A stretch of DNA of 64,000 nucleotides, from contig NZ_BNJJ01000021.1 of assembly GCF_016587435.1 (NCBI RefSeq), positions 90,776-154,775 on the forward strand, given 5' to 3'. The notes below the pieces were generated by a model. That model was not told the origin of the DNA. It worked only from the letters and a program-made list of their open reading frames with translations, and did not search any database. This document shows, piece by piece, positions 8,743 through 18,266 of this stretch; positions within the stretch are counted from its first letter, which is position 1; every line of letters starts with the position of its first letter. Source of the DNA: Dictyobacter formicarum (lineage in GTDB: Bacteria; Chloroflexota; Ktedonobacteria; Ktedonobacterales; Ktedonobacteraceae). The position numbers and the translations under genes are program-made.

Positions 8743-10101
8743 TCACAATGTGCCTGGGTGGTGGCCCGCCTTCTTGCTCATGTGGGTACGCGATTGAAGT
8801 TTTCTGAACTGGCGAGAGGCGTGCAGTCCCCCCACAAAGATGAGAACCCCAGCCCCGATCTGAAGCAGGTTGGTCGCGTTCAGTTCGCCTGTGGGCAGAT
8901 GGACGACGACCCCTTGCAGCAGCGTACTGCTCACATACCCGCTGAGGAACGTGGCGAGCAATGAACTCAGGGTCGTGACGGTTCCCAGGGTGGAGAAGAC
9001 GCGGCCCACCATCTGCTCTGGCGTGGCCAAGAGGACCAGGGGGCCAACCAGCGCCTCGGCCTGCACCGTGGCGGTGCCATTAAGCGTGAAACCCACCAGG
9101 GCGATGATCGCCTGATTCGGGACGGTTGAGACGACGACCATCACCCCAACAAAGAGGAGGGCGCGAGCATAGACTCTGGTCGCTCCTCTTTTGGCTGCCG
9201 CACGATCAACGAGCGAGGTCCCCAAGATGCCTCCAATGGCTGTAACAGCCATCCAAAGGCCATACAGGCTCATGGGCACATGAATATTCTGGGTGATGTA
9301 GAAGAAGGCCAGGACGCTCACAATGCCCCATCCAAAGGAAAACAGGCTCTCAGTAAGCAGAAGAGTGCGGAGCTGGAGCTGGCCCTGGATGAATCGCAAC
9401 CCCTCGCGCAGTTCAGTCAAGACGCGCCGCAGTGATGTGGGTTGGGGTGACGCGCGCCTTTCTGCCGCAGATACGCGCATGCGCCCGACCAACATCCAGG
9501 AACAGGCATACGAGGCCGCATTCAAGGCAATCGCCCACCCGGCTCCCAGGGAAACGTAGCAGATGCCGGCACAGGCAGACCCGATGGTCCAGGCGAACAC
9601 GCCGGCCCCGACGGTCAGCGCCGAAGCGCGGGTAAGCTGCTCTTCCGGGACTACCTCTTTGAGGATCGCCTTGGTCGCCGGAGTGAAGAACTGACTCAGA
9701 CCACTGACGGCTGCCACGACAAGATAAATGATGGTGAGCTTGACAGCAAGTGGCAGCGGGAGCGGTCCACTGATCGGCAAAAGGGAGCACACCAGCACGG
9801 CCCGGAGTGCATCCATGATGCGCATCGTCCGTTGTTTGGGCCAGCGATCCACAAACACGCCAGCGAATGGGCCGATCAGGAGGGCTGGGAGCGTGGCGGC
9901 CAACACCACGCCGCTGACAGCAAGGGGGGCTGCCCTCTGGTTCTGCAGCAGCGTCCCGACCCATAAGATGAGCATCGTCGTGAACAGCACATCGCCAATC
10001 TGCGAGATCGTCCCACCAAACCACAACAAGGTGTAGTTGCGATTGATGAGCAGTGCGAGCCTTGGCCAGGAGGGCAGGCGTTTGGAAAAGCGAGGAAACA
10101 T
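8743..10101 (-). CDS. MFS family exporter (MFS_3, EntS/macrolide-efflux-like)
   Basis: 452 residues with about 12 hydrophobic segments. The N-terminus RNYTLLWFGGTISQIGD and the loop DRWPKQRTMRIMDALRA belong to the MFS_3 group that includes enterobactin exporter EntS and Mef-type macrolide pumps. AAGGA lies 5 bases before the ATG. The roughly 240-base leader carries a small open frame and hairpins (see separate entries), which suggests regulated expression. The substrate is unknown. Confidence 0.88.
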   Translation of the reverse strand: MFPRFSKRLPSWPRLALLINRNYTLLWFGGTISQIGDVLFTTMLILWVGTLLQNQRAAPLAVSGVVLAATLPALLIGPFAGVFVDRWPKQRTMRIMDALRAVLVCSLLPISGPLPLPLAVKLTIIYLVVAAVSGLSQFFTPATKAILKEVVPEEQLTRASALTVGAGVFAWTIGSACAGICYVSLGAGWAIALNAASYACSWMLVGRMRVSAAERRASPQPTSLRRVLTELREGLRFIQGQLQLRTLLLTESLFSFGWGIVSVLAFFYITQNIHVPMSLYGLWMAVTAIGGILGTSLVDRAAAKRGATRVYARALLFVGVMVVVSTVPNQAIIALVGFTLNGTATVQAEALVGPLVLLATPEQMVGRVFSTLGTVTTLSSLLATFLSGYVSSTLLQGVVVHLPTGELNATNLLQIGAGVLIFVGGLHASRQFRKLQSRTHMSKKAGHHPGTL

Positions 10102-10233
10102 AGGAATCCTTTCACACGCACAGAGCGTTGAGATGCGAGATCAGTTCAAGCTTGTCTCAAGAGGGGGTGCGATGCGAAAAAGAGGGGAATAGGTCCCAAC
10201 AGGGGAAACAATGGGGAGAGCTTGCCTCTCCGC

Positions 10234-10332
10234 TCACTCCTCGATTCGCGCCGCATGCGGCGCGAACACACCGACAGAGTGAGCAAGGACGCGTATGAGG
10301 CAGGTCAGGGAGAGGTGAAGTGGTTTCATCAT
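10234..10332 (-). CDS. Possible 32-residue leader peptide of the MFS exporter gene
   Basis: A short open frame (starts MMKPLHLSLTCLIRVLAHSV, ends FAPHAARIEE) lies 132 bases before the exporter. A strong AAGGA sits 5 bases before an overlapping ATG that encodes only Met-Gln-Pro and stops in an ATGA overlap with this frame, a nested arrangement that would allow coupled re-initiation. The perfect 22-base palindrome 10245-10266 is inside its last codons, and a 6-bp stem-loop (10215-10231) follows. This looks like the layout of ribosome-mediated attenuation upstream of antibiotic exporters, but no family match is known to me. Confidence 0.3.
   Translation of the reverse strand: MMKPLHLSLTCLIRVLAHSVGVFAPHAARIEE
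10245..10266. repeat. Perfect 22-bp palindrome in the exporter leader
   Basis: The stretch beginning TTCGCGCCGC and centred on the AT of GCATGC reads the same on both strands. It could be an operator or, in RNA, a very stable hairpin. It overlaps the C-terminal codons of the candidate leader peptide. Confidence 0.55.
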
Positions 10333-10478
10333 GGCTGCATCACGATCCTTTGTTGTTAGCTGTTTGAAAATATGCTTGAATTTTAGCACAGAATGTTCCC
10401 ATCTGTCAAATGTCATTCCACATAGGAGCTGGCCCGTCTTGATCTACAATGCGTGCTCAGCATAATCTCGGCGCGACG

Positions 10479-10896
10479 CTACATGCCTTGTTCTGGATCT
10501 TTCTCCCCGACTGGATAGCGCTTTGGTTTTGGTTCCCCGCCACGCCTGGTCCGTTTGGGTTTTGCTGGTGGTGTGCCTGCGGAAGCATCAGTCGGAGCCT
10601 GTGGTGTAGGGTCTGTGGATTCGGGTGAAGTCTTGACCTCCATGTTAACGGTTGCTTCGGCCTCGTCTAGCGAGATCGTCTGCTCTATGTGCACATGCGC
10701 GCACGAGGGATGACGGCTCTTCCGGAGGATGTGGAGCGTCTCTCGCTGCCTGGCTACGATTGGCAACGATTTTCGCCCTGGCCCTCGTGTTCCGTTGGAG
10801 CAGGTTGTACATTGGAACCGATGGTGAGAAGTTGAAGAGAAGCGTTCGACCAATGCCCATGTGGAGCAAGCGCTTGATCTCATTCTCACTGGCCAC
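10479..10896 (-). pseudogene. Possible frameshifted small hypothetical gene
   Basis: Two overlapping minus-strand frames look complementary. The first starts at a GTG (ASENEIKRLLHMGIGRTLLF) and loses protein-like character near position 10740. The second becomes protein-like there (ETLHILRKSRHPSCAHVHIEQ) and ends in a Pro/Lys-rich tail (PAKPKRTRRGGEPKPKRYPV). A single frameshift would join them into a protein of about 138 residues. No family is recognised and the ribosome site before the GTG is poor. Confidence 0.3.
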
Positions 10897-11092
10897 TGTT
10901 CCGTTTATTAGAATTGGAAAGCTCTGGACAGAAGTATTAGCTCTTCCATCGAGGCATTAAATATGTTATATTTAGCAGCGTAAATGCTGTGTTTATAGCT
11001 AAATGTGCCAATCTCACTTTACCCTGTCTTTTGTTTCCTGGCCTCCCATGTCTTTCGTCTGGAATTATATTACATGGAGGTATATCTATTTT

Positions 11093-12916
11093 ATGCATCG
11101 AAGTATGTCTCTTTCGCGTCTCTCTCTCTCGGCAATATTTACCCTGCTAGTCCTGTTTGCGAGCCTAATGGGGTCATCGCCCACAGCGAACGCCCAGACT
11201 GTCAGTAATGACAAAATTGGCTCCGCCTTTGATCAGGCCAGTCGCGAATCTGGCGTGCCCTCTTCTCTGCTCAAGGCGTTGTGTTATATGGAGGGGCGTT
11301 TAAGCAATCACGGAGGTAGCCCCAGCATTGATGATGGTTTTGGCTGCATGCACCTGGTCAAGAACAAGCACGCAGATACGCTGGATCAAGCCGCTGGCCT
11401 GCTACATGTGAACGCCAACCTGCTCAAGACTGATATCGCCACCAATATCCGTGGCGGCGCTGCCGTCCTGCGCGCGGAAGCCTTGCAGCTCTCCAGCACA
11501 CATACCGTGCCCAGCAACCTGGCTGACTGGTATGGCGCTGTGGCCGAGTATAGTCATGCGACAGTTCGCCCCACCGCGATCATGTACGCGGATGCCCTCT
11601 ACCATATCCTCAACACGGGCTTTAGCGCGCAGAGTGATGCTGGTGAAACTATCACTCTCGCGGCACAAACAGTCAAGCCCAATACTGGGACAGCGAATGC
11701 GGTCAAGAGCCCATTCACGATTCCTGCCGGGTGCAATGCTACCCCAACAGGCGACTATCCTGCCGCAGTAAACTGCCTTCTCGATCCCAACACTTTTGAC
11801 TGCACACTTCCGCCAACGCTCTATCCTCCCTGCAACTATGAGGAGCGCTCCGGTGCGGGCTATCCGCTGCCAGTCGACTACGTGGTAATTCATGATACTG
11901 AGGGTTCGCTGCAAGATGCCCTCAATGCTTTCCAAAACACCGATCCTCAAACCTCTGCTGGTGCCGCAGCAAACTACATTGTTGATTCTGATGGTACTGT
12001 CTATCAGATGGTACATGATGTTGATTTTACCTATAACTGCGGGAACTACTGGTATAATCAGCACTCGGTTGGCATTGAGAATGTGGGCTATGACGCGACC
12101 GGCTTCCAGTGGTACAATGCGGCTCAGTATCTTGGCTCAGCGAAGTTGGTTGCCTATCTGCTCAAGAAATATAATCTGCCCCTGGATCACAATCACATAG
12201 TGTCCCACGGTACAGTGCCTCCGCCTTTGTATCCATACGGCCCTAACCATGTCGATCCAGGTCCCTACTGGCTGTGGGACTACTACTTTGGCCTGATTCA
12301 TAGCCAGGGTGTGCCCTATCCTCAGGAAGAGAGTACAAAAGGCACCATCGAACTGCACACCCAGAAACATCTCGACAAGGGAGGTGTCGAATCACCTGCC
12401 GATTTCAATTTCTTCTACCTCTATAATGGTCCCAGCACCAAGTCCGGGTTGATCCCGCAATATAGCAATCCCACAGATATTACCGATGAAACGAATAATG
12501 TCGAAGCAGATATAAGCTATGCGTATCTGGCCAAAGTCAAGGATCCGGCAGGGACGGGAGATACCCTGTATGAGATCTGGTACGGTGAGGATGACCAGGT
12601 TCACTCCAATCCAAGCAGCCAATTCCAGGACGCGAAACTGGTCTGGCTGGCGGTGCCTCCTGATGCTGATGTGACCGAGGGCACTGGCACATTGGTTAGC
12701 ATCAACAGCAGTTCGGCTACAATATTTGTGGATGGAGATCCTATTTCCGGATATATCCTTGGTGGCGTGCCCAATGGCGCAGTCTTCGTCTCTGGATATA
12801 CAGTTGTTCAGGATAACAGCACGACCCTGTGGTATGAGATCAACTTCAGTCATCGCCAGGCCTTCGTCCCGGCCAGCGATGTCACGATCGTACATACCTC
12901 AACGGTAAAGCAGTAA
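11093..12916 (+). CDS. Secreted N-acetylmuramoyl-L-alanine amidase (Amidase_2) with N-terminal lytic-type domain
   Basis: 607 residues. A signal peptide covers residues 5-35 (SLSAIFTLLVLFASLMG, cleavage near ANAQ). Residues about 38-190 resemble a helical lysozyme-like/transglycosylase region (SGVPSSLLKALCYMEGRL). Residues 260-390 form an Amidase_2 domain with zinc ligands H267 (VVIHDTEG), H386 and D388 (NHVDPGPYWLW), and E329 (GIENVG). The last 180 residues are a beta-rich region possibly of SH3 type. It would cleave peptidoglycan stem peptides outside the cell. The ATG at the signal peptide was preferred over an upstream one; GGAGG lies 12 bases before it. Confidence 0.85.
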   Translation: MHRSMSLSRLSLSAIFTLLVLFASLMGSSPTANAQTVSNDKIGSAFDQASRESGVPSSLLKALCYMEGRLSNHGGSPSIDDGFGCMHLVKNKHADTLDQAAGLLHVNANLLKTDIATNIRGGAAVLRAEALQLSSTHTVPSNLADWYGAVAEYSHATVRPTAIMYADALYHILNTGFSAQSDAGETITLAAQTVKPNTGTANAVKSPFTIPAGCNATPTGDYPAAVNCLLDPNTFDCTLPPTLYPPCNYEERSGAGYPLPVDYVVIHDTEGSLQDALNAFQNTDPQTSAGAAANYIVDSDGTVYQMVHDVDFTYNCGNYWYNQHSVGIENVGYDATGFQWYNAAQYLGSAKLVAYLLKKYNLPLDHNHIVSHGTVPPPLYPYGPNHVDPGPYWLWDYYFGLIHSQGVPYPQEESTKGTIELHTQKHLDKGGVESPADFNFFYLYNGPSTKSGLIPQYSNPTDITDETNNVEADISYAYLAKVKDPAGTGDTLYEIWYGEDDQVHSNPSSQFQDAKLVWLAVPPDADVTEGTGTLVSINSSSATIFVDGDPISGYILGGVPNGAVFVSGYTVVQDNSTTLWYEINFSHRQAFVPASDVTIVHTSTVKQ

Positions 12917-12952
12917 ACGACGAAAGAAACCAGGCAAAAGAATAGGGTAAAA

Positions 12953-12979
12953 AGGTGCATAGCTCAGGGCTATGCACCT
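12953..12979. terminator. Bidirectional intrinsic terminator between convergent genes
   Basis: An 11-bp stem (AGGTGCATAGC with its complement) closes a 5-base loop, with A-run on the left and T-run on the right. It lies between the amidase gene and the sedolisin gene, whose 3' ends face each other, so one hairpin can serve both. Confidence 0.9.
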
Positions 12980-13001
12980 TTTTTTTATCGCAGCTTATGC
13001 C

Positions 13002-14219
13002 TTATGGTATAGCATTGACATCTTTGACAAAGTTTTGGGGTGTTCCCAGACCAGTGATGTAATCATAGCCTGGGTGAGCCGTACAAAGGAAGCCACAGCT
13101 GCCATTGGTACCGCTGGTAATATCGCGGAAGGCGTCTGGGTGCTGCTTCGCTACGGTATAAAGCAGATCAGGTGTGATAGGTTTGTTCACCAGGGCTGCG
13201 ATACCACTCCAGATTGGGGTGGCCACGCTGGTGCCAACCATTCCGTTCCATTGGCCTCGAAGATAAATGGTCATGTGCGTTCCAGCGACCGCTGCCACAT
13301 CAGGTACACCACGCTGACCATTAGCCTGAGGAATACCGAAGGTTTTCTGGTAGGCTGGTTCCGGATAGCTCGTTAGTCCACCACCGGCACCACTCCAGGC
13401 TGTCTCGACACCTCCATTAAGCACGGTTCCACCAACAGCAATTACGCCTGGATAGATGGCAGGATAAGCAATTGCTCCATGCCCATTATCACCACTGGAA
13501 GCAAAGAGCGCAACATGGTTAGGATTATTAGCATACAACGCCTGATATTGTTGTACATTATTGCTACCAAAATCATAGCTCATGTTGATAGCTTTAAGTC
13601 CCGGAGTTTTGATAATCTCCGATGGTCCTGTGGCCAGGCCAGCACTACTCTGCTGTACATTGTACAGCAACAATTTGGCCTTTGGCGCTACAGCATGGAT
13701 CGTCTCAATGTCCAGGGTTCCTTCAGCCTCGTCAGAACCCGGGGCAATGGGGTGACCACCCTGGTATTTAATGGTCAAGCAGCCGCTGGCAACTGTACAT
13801 TGCGGAAGGCCGAATCTCCGACTGTATGCAGCAAGATCAGACTCAATAGAGGGAACGCCGCCATCAATAACGACAGCCACAAGTTGTCCAGCGCCACCAT
13901 TCGCACCAGGTAAATTATATTGCTTCCAGAGATCCTGTGGCGTCAAATAAGTGGATGAGCCAGCTCCCCCTGGTCCACCTGGTCCACCCGGGAACGCCAT
14001 ATGCTTAAAACCAGGATCGGTAGTAATTCTACTGCTTAGTCTGGAGTAGAGAAAAGTAGAGCTCAGTAACACAACAGTAATCAGCGCAAGTAGCAAGATC
14101 CGGGCGGAAATATGCCCGCTCCCCCCTTGCAGTACTGAACACATGTTATGGCTAACGGCATTGTAAGCGGTTTGGGGATTTTTCCTCGTCAACCGGTTGT
14201 CCTGACGTAAATAAAACAT
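13002..14219 (-). CDS. Membrane-anchored sedolisin (peptidase S53) lacking the propeptide
   Basis: 405 residues. A membrane segment spans about residues 39-58, followed by a Gly/Pro-rich linker, then the S53 core starting LTPQDLWKQYNLP. Catalytic E166 and D170 (EGTLD, spacing 4 as in sedolisins), D244 (SSGDNG) and S331 (VGTSVATP) are all present, as is the late calcium-site pattern (DITSGTNG, GYDYITGLGTP). Typical secreted sedolisins carry an N-terminal activation propeptide of about 180 residues; here it is absent. It should be an acid endopeptidase tethered on the cell surface. AGAGG lies 6 bases before the ATG. Confidence 0.87.
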   Translation of the reverse strand: MFYLRQDNRLTRKNPQTAYNAVSHNMCSVLQGGSGHISARILLLALITVVLLSSTFLYSRLSSRITTDPGFKHMAFPGGPGGPGGAGSSTYLTPQDLWKQYNLPGANGGAGQLVAVVIDGGVPSIESDLAAYSRRFGLPQCTVASGCLTIKYQGGHPIAPGSDEAEGTLDIETIHAVAPKAKLLLYNVQQSSAGLATGPSEIIKTPGLKAINMSYDFGSNNVQQYQALYANNPNHVALFASSGDNGHGAIAYPAIYPGVIAVGGTVLNGGVETAWSGAGGGLTSYPEPAYQKTFGIPQANGQRGVPDVAAVAGTHMTIYLRGQWNGMVGTSVATPIWSGIAALVNKPITPDLLYTVAKQHPDAFRDITSGTNGSCGFLCTAHPGYDYITGLGTPQNFVKDVNAIP

Positions 14220-14846
14220 GATAACCTCTTGTACATACTAATACTACTCCTCGTTGCCCTTATAACCATCCCAAGTCCGTATGGCTCGGAGAACTAAAAG
14301 GATAGGGCGGATCCATCAAGCACTCAACACTTTCGGCTGATTGTAATCGCCCTCACAATAAGCTATCTACTGTTCCTGGCTTCTTCTTGAAGAAAACAGT
14401 ATAATCTCTGCTTGCTTATTGTTGTGGAAAGCATAACATGAATTAAATTGATGCATGTTGATACAAAACAAAATGTAGCCCAAATAGGCTAATCGCTTCG
14501 CGATGGGAGTAAGAGAGAAAAGTGATTATCTCTAGGGAAGATAGCTGCCAAATTAGCTGCCAAAGAAGTTTTCATAGACGCTAAATCAGCTTGGGAAATG
14601 GCTTCATTACGATATATTTTTCCATCAAAATAGCTATCCTTTTCATCTTATTTACCAGCAATGTTGGCAAAAGGTAACACATACTATATAAGTAAGCAGT
14701 TGGTTATTTTAAGAGAATAACATATGGCTGCGAGAATTGTATCCTCATGAAAGATAAAATGCTTATGAGAAGAGCAAGCTCGTCTAGAAAATGAGAGTGC
14801 TGGAGGACGCCTCTCGCGCCGTAAGAGAAAGAAGAGGGCAGACAAT
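14220..14846. other. Intergenic promoter region between divergent genes
   Basis: About 630 bases between the divergently transcribed sedolisin and MFS genes. It is AT-rich and must hold both promoters. I see no gene, RNA or long repeat. Confidence 0.5.
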
Positions 14847-16253
14847 ATGCACAATACCGGCTCCCAATCTCTGCCAGGAACGTTTCGTTGGTCCAACTTC
14901 TACAAAATCTTGCTTCTTATCATTTTCCTTGGCACCGCTTTTGATAACATGGACCAGGTCACCTGCTCATTTATCCTGCCCATGATGCGTATGGAGTGGA
15001 ACCTCGACTACATTCAGGGTTCCTATATGCCCACCGCTGCCTTACTTGGCACCTGTGTTGGTGCCATCTTGTGGGGGATTATCGGCGACCGTATTGGACG
15101 ACAAAAGGCCTTGATGTATACCATCTTGTTATTTTCCATCACAAACCTGATCCAGACGCATTCCTGGAGCTATCCGCAGTTTACCATCACCTGCTTCTTC
15201 ATGGGCATTGGCGTTGGCGGAGAAATTCCACTGGCCTTCACCTTGCTCGCGGAGTTCTTGCCCGCTCACTTGCGCACGCGCACCGAAATGGTGCTCGGTA
15301 TCCTGGCTATTGTGCTTGGCTATGCTTTTGCAGCCCTCAGTGCCCATTTTCTCTTACCAGTCGCTGGCTGGAAATCGTTATTTTATGTGCAAGCGCTCCC
15401 AGCATTGCTCGTGGTCGTAGTCCGCTTCAAGTTCCCCGAATCTCCCCGCTATCTGCTGGCTGCGGGCAAGGAAGACGAAGCCCTGCGTGTCGCTTCTGAG
15501 ATTCGACACCACACAGGAGGGAACTACGATCCCCTCGACGATGCGCGGGAAGACCTCTCCATCGAAGATAAACGGTTGTCGCCCATCGATGGGTTGCGTC
15601 TGCTTTGGTGCAGCATCTACCGACAGCGCACAATTGCCAACTGGTTCTTTGGTTTCTTTATTGGCTTTTTCGAGTTCGCCTTCATCATCTGGTTACCAAC
15701 CACACTGAAGAACCTGGGCTACTCTGACGCAGAGAGCATCAACTATCCCATGTTGATCAATTTCTTTGCCATCCCCTCCGTTTTCCTGGCTCTCTCCTTG
15801 TTGCGCAAAGGCGGGTCCAAACTGGTACTGACGATCTATCCACTGGTAGCAGGCGTCTTCATGCTCATTCTTGGTAGCTTTCTGCCCCAGATTGCCGCGC
15901 AACCAGTGCTCCTGGTACTGGTTGGAGGGATCATCTTTTTTTTCGGCACCACCCTGCTGGGGATCTTCCCCCCCTACAGTGCGGAGGTCTATCCCACCGA
16001 GGTACGCGGCACAGGTGCCGGGTGGTCTGCTGGCTTTACACGCATCGGCTCCTTCATCGGCCCACTCTTTGGTGGTGTGTTGCTCAGCCTAGGGGTCTCC
16101 GCACAAATCGAGTTGGTCATCTTTGGCGCGCCACTGCTTATCGGTGCTCTCGTGATGCTGCTCTACGGTGTCCAGACGCATAAGCAATCACTGGAGCAGA
16201 TCTCCCCTTCGTATCTGGGGAATGTCTCTGAGGTAAAAGCGGGCAAATCATAA
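14847..16253 (+). CDS. MFS transporter, sugar/metabolite:H+ symporter type
   Basis: 468 residues with 12 membrane segments. The loop 2-3 motif GDRIGRQKAL and the PESPRYLL motif after segment 6 place it in the sugar-porter/SV2-like group that takes up sugars, organic acids or aromatic acids with protons. AGAGG lies 9 bases before the ATG. It stands alone, divergent from the sedolisin gene, so context does not give the substrate. Confidence 0.88.
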   Translation: MHNTGSQSLPGTFRWSNFYKILLLIIFLGTAFDNMDQVTCSFILPMMRMEWNLDYIQGSYMPTAALLGTCVGAILWGIIGDRIGRQKALMYTILLFSITNLIQTHSWSYPQFTITCFFMGIGVGGEIPLAFTLLAEFLPAHLRTRTEMVLGILAIVLGYAFAALSAHFLLPVAGWKSLFYVQALPALLVVVVRFKFPESPRYLLAAGKEDEALRVASEIRHHTGGNYDPLDDAREDLSIEDKRLSPIDGLRLLWCSIYRQRTIANWFFGFFIGFFEFAFIIWLPTTLKNLGYSDAESINYPMLINFFAIPSVFLALSLLRKGGSKLVLTIYPLVAGVFMLILGSFLPQIAAQPVLLVLVGGIIFFFGTTLLGIFPPYSAEVYPTEVRGTGAGWSAGFTRIGSFIGPLFGGVLLSLGVSAQIELVIFGAPLLIGALVMLLYGVQTHKQSLEQISPSYLGNVSEVKAGKS

Positions 16254-16328
16254 AAGCAGTCCCTCCCTCAGAGAGCAAAGCGACCGCTCCTTCTTTGACC
16301 TGTCGTTATTACCTGAGTTGCTCTTGAG

Positions 16329-16976
16329 TCAGCAGCGACGGTAGAGTTGCTGCATGTGCGCAGGTGCAGCCATTTCCTCGGTATTGGCAGAGAAGACGCA
16401 ATCGCACCGATGGCAATAACAGAATTGCTCCCATTGGCGCACAAGATCGTACCAGCGCTCCTGCTCCTGCTGTTGTAGCTCACGGCGGCGCTTGTTAGCT
16501 TGACGGAAAAATACTTTGTGAGTCAGAATCCCAAGGAGCACAGGAAGGGCGATAGAGAGACTGCATGTGCTCAAGATGACCAGGAGGATACTAGCAACGC
16601 TGGAATCGGCAGGAAGGAGGCCATCCATAAAGGACGGGAAAAACAATAGAGAGAGATAGAGAGCGATGGCAGGGAGAGGACAAAGCCAGAGGATGATCTT
16701 CTCGCCGACAGGAAGAGGAAACGTTTTCCGCCGAGGAGGAGCGAGCAAAGCGCCAAGTTTCGTCTGGCGAATGACTGGAACGGTGGTCGTCTGAGGAAAA
16801 GAGGTATAGGTAGGATTTCCCTTGTCGTCATAGGTGACAGAAGTAGAGGTAGTGACCTGGGTCCCCATCCTGGTGGAGTAGCTATTGCGATGAATAGCCG
16901 GGACTTTCTGAACATGGTCATTGCGCTTACAGGCAGGGCAGTTGCCAGGGGGGAGAATCATTCTTTTTCCTTTCAT
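16329..16976 (-). CDS. Hypothetical membrane protein with cysteine pairs at both ends
   Basis: 215 residues, family not recognised. The N-terminus has a CPAC pair, the middle two hydrophobic segments (IILWLCPLPAIALYLSLLFF and SILLVILSTCSLSIALPVLL), then a charged coil (RRRELQQQEQERWYDLVRQW) and a terminal CYCHRCDC cluster followed by a last Cys. The end cysteines look like zinc-ribbon halves on the same membrane side. It is convergent with the MFS gene and lies 75 bases after it. Confidence 0.65.
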   Translation of the reverse strand: MKGKRMILPPGNCPACKRNDHVQKVPAIHRNSYSTRMGTQVTTSTSVTYDDKGNPTYTSFPQTTTVPVIRQTKLGALLAPPRRKTFPLPVGEKIILWLCPLPAIALYLSLLFFPSFMDGLLPADSSVASILLVILSTCSLSIALPVLLGILTHKVFFRQANKRRRELQQQEQERWYDLVRQWEQFCYCHRCDCVFSANTEEMAAPAHMQQLYRRC

Positions 16977-17227
16977 CAGAGGAGGAGCGTATCCATCGTT
17001 TTCTCACTCCACTATGACAATGCAACGTTACCACTCAGTATATCAGTATTAAAGTATATTTGTCTCTCTGTCTATGAAAAACACCTGGTAAATTAAAGGA
17101 TGCTGGACCTTGCCACTGTCACATATCGCATGGCTTGCCCGTCTCTTTTGCAGGAAACGAAAGGAAGTTGGAAACGGGACCACTCCTGTATATAGTTTCG
17201 TAGCTAGTCAGCATAAGGGAGGCTATC

Positions 17228-18211
17228 ATGAAAGTGCTTATTGCTGGAGCGAGTGGGGCTCTGGGCACCCCCTTGACCCGTGCCCTCATCGCAAAAGGAC
17301 ACGAAGTTCTTGGGTTGGCCCGTTCCCCTGAGAGTAGGGATCACCTCTCTCACCTTGGCGCTCACCCGATCCTGGCAAATGTGATGGATCGCGACGACCT
17401 GCTCAGAGCTGTCAAGGGGGTGCAAGCCGACGCAGTCATTCATGCCCTGACCGCGCTCAAGAAGACGCCTCTGCGTCATCAGGATATGTATGCCACCAAC
17501 GCGCTGCGCGATGGTGGGACCACGAATCTGCTCGCGGCCGCCAGGGAGGTAGGAGCACGCAGGTTCGTAGCGGAGTCGATGACGCTGGGCTACGGCTACG
17601 GGGACTGGGGCGAAAAGGTCATCACTGAAGACTGTCCGTTCGCACCTGCTGGAAGCTCTTCCCAACTAGAACGGCACATGGCCGGGTTCCGCTCATTGGA
17701 GCAGCAGATCTGGGAGGCGACCCAGGCGGGCTGGATCGAGGGGATATCGCTACGCTATGGATACTTTTATGGGCCAGCGTCTCTCGTCCCTATCCTGGAG
17801 AACCTGCGCCGCCGAAGCCTTCCTCTCCCTGATGGGGGCCGCGCGGTCACCTCCTGGATTTATCTGGAAGATGCGGCAGCCGCCACGGTCGCAGCCCTCG
17901 AACGGGGCAAGGCAGGAGAAGCGTATAACATCGTCGATGACGAACCGGTACACAATAAAGACTTCTTCACGTTCCTCTGCCAGCAGGCTCATCTCCCGAT
18001 GCCCTTTTCACTCCCAGGCTGGATGATGCGTCCACTCGCCCCCCTGGCGACCGACTTCTTCTCGACCTCCATGCGTGTCTCCAACGCGAAGGCGGCGCGT
18101 GAGCTAGGTTGGAAACCAGTGGTTGCCCCAACCTATCAGCAGGGCATCCAACAGGCGCTTGCGGTGTTCGACCAGCAAGAGAGCATGAGCAGCGCGGGCC
18201 AAAGGCGATAA
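17228..18211 (+). CDS. NAD(P)-dependent epimerase/dehydratase (extended SDR family)
   Basis: 327 residues. The start MKVLIAGASGALGTPLTRAL carries the SDR glycine motif; AAGGGAGG lies 6 bases before the ATG. The usual catalytic YxxxK is not evident: the region where it should occur reads MAGFRSLEQQ, so it may be an atypical SDR that binds nucleotide without classic catalysis. The C-terminal part (ARELGWKPVVAPTYQQGIQ) is typical of sugar-nucleotide epimerase-like proteins. It is monocistronic, ended by a strong hairpin. Confidence 0.85.
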   Translation: MKVLIAGASGALGTPLTRALIAKGHEVLGLARSPESRDHLSHLGAHPILANVMDRDDLLRAVKGVQADAVIHALTALKKTPLRHQDMYATNALRDGGTTNLLAAAREVGARRFVAESMTLGYGYGDWGEKVITEDCPFAPAGSSSQLERHMAGFRSLEQQIWEATQAGWIEGISLRYGYFYGPASLVPILENLRRRSLPLPDGGRAVTSWIYLEDAAAATVAALERGKAGEAYNIVDDEPVHNKDFFTFLCQQAHLPMPFSLPGWMMRPLAPLATDFFSTSMRVSNAKAARELGWKPVVAPTYQQGIQQALAVFDQQESMSSAGQRR

Positions 18212-18230
18212 ATCGCCCTTCCAACTGCTT

Positions 18231-18266
18231 TTTGCCTGCCCTCGTTGTCATACGAGGGCAGGCAAA
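18231..18266 (+). terminator. Terminator hairpin after the SDR gene
   Basis: A perfect 14-bp stem (TTTGCCTGCCCTCG and complement) with an 8-base loop begins 19 bases after the SDR stop. A short T-containing stretch follows. Confidence 0.75.

Noticed and set aside
9413..10024. Large frames on both strands inside the MFS gene
   Set aside because: GC-rich transporter genes give such shadows; the 12-helix pattern is only in the annotated frame.
11402..12064. 220-codon minus-strand frame in the amidase gene
   Set aside because: It is antisense to a clear Amidase_2 domain and lacks any family pattern.
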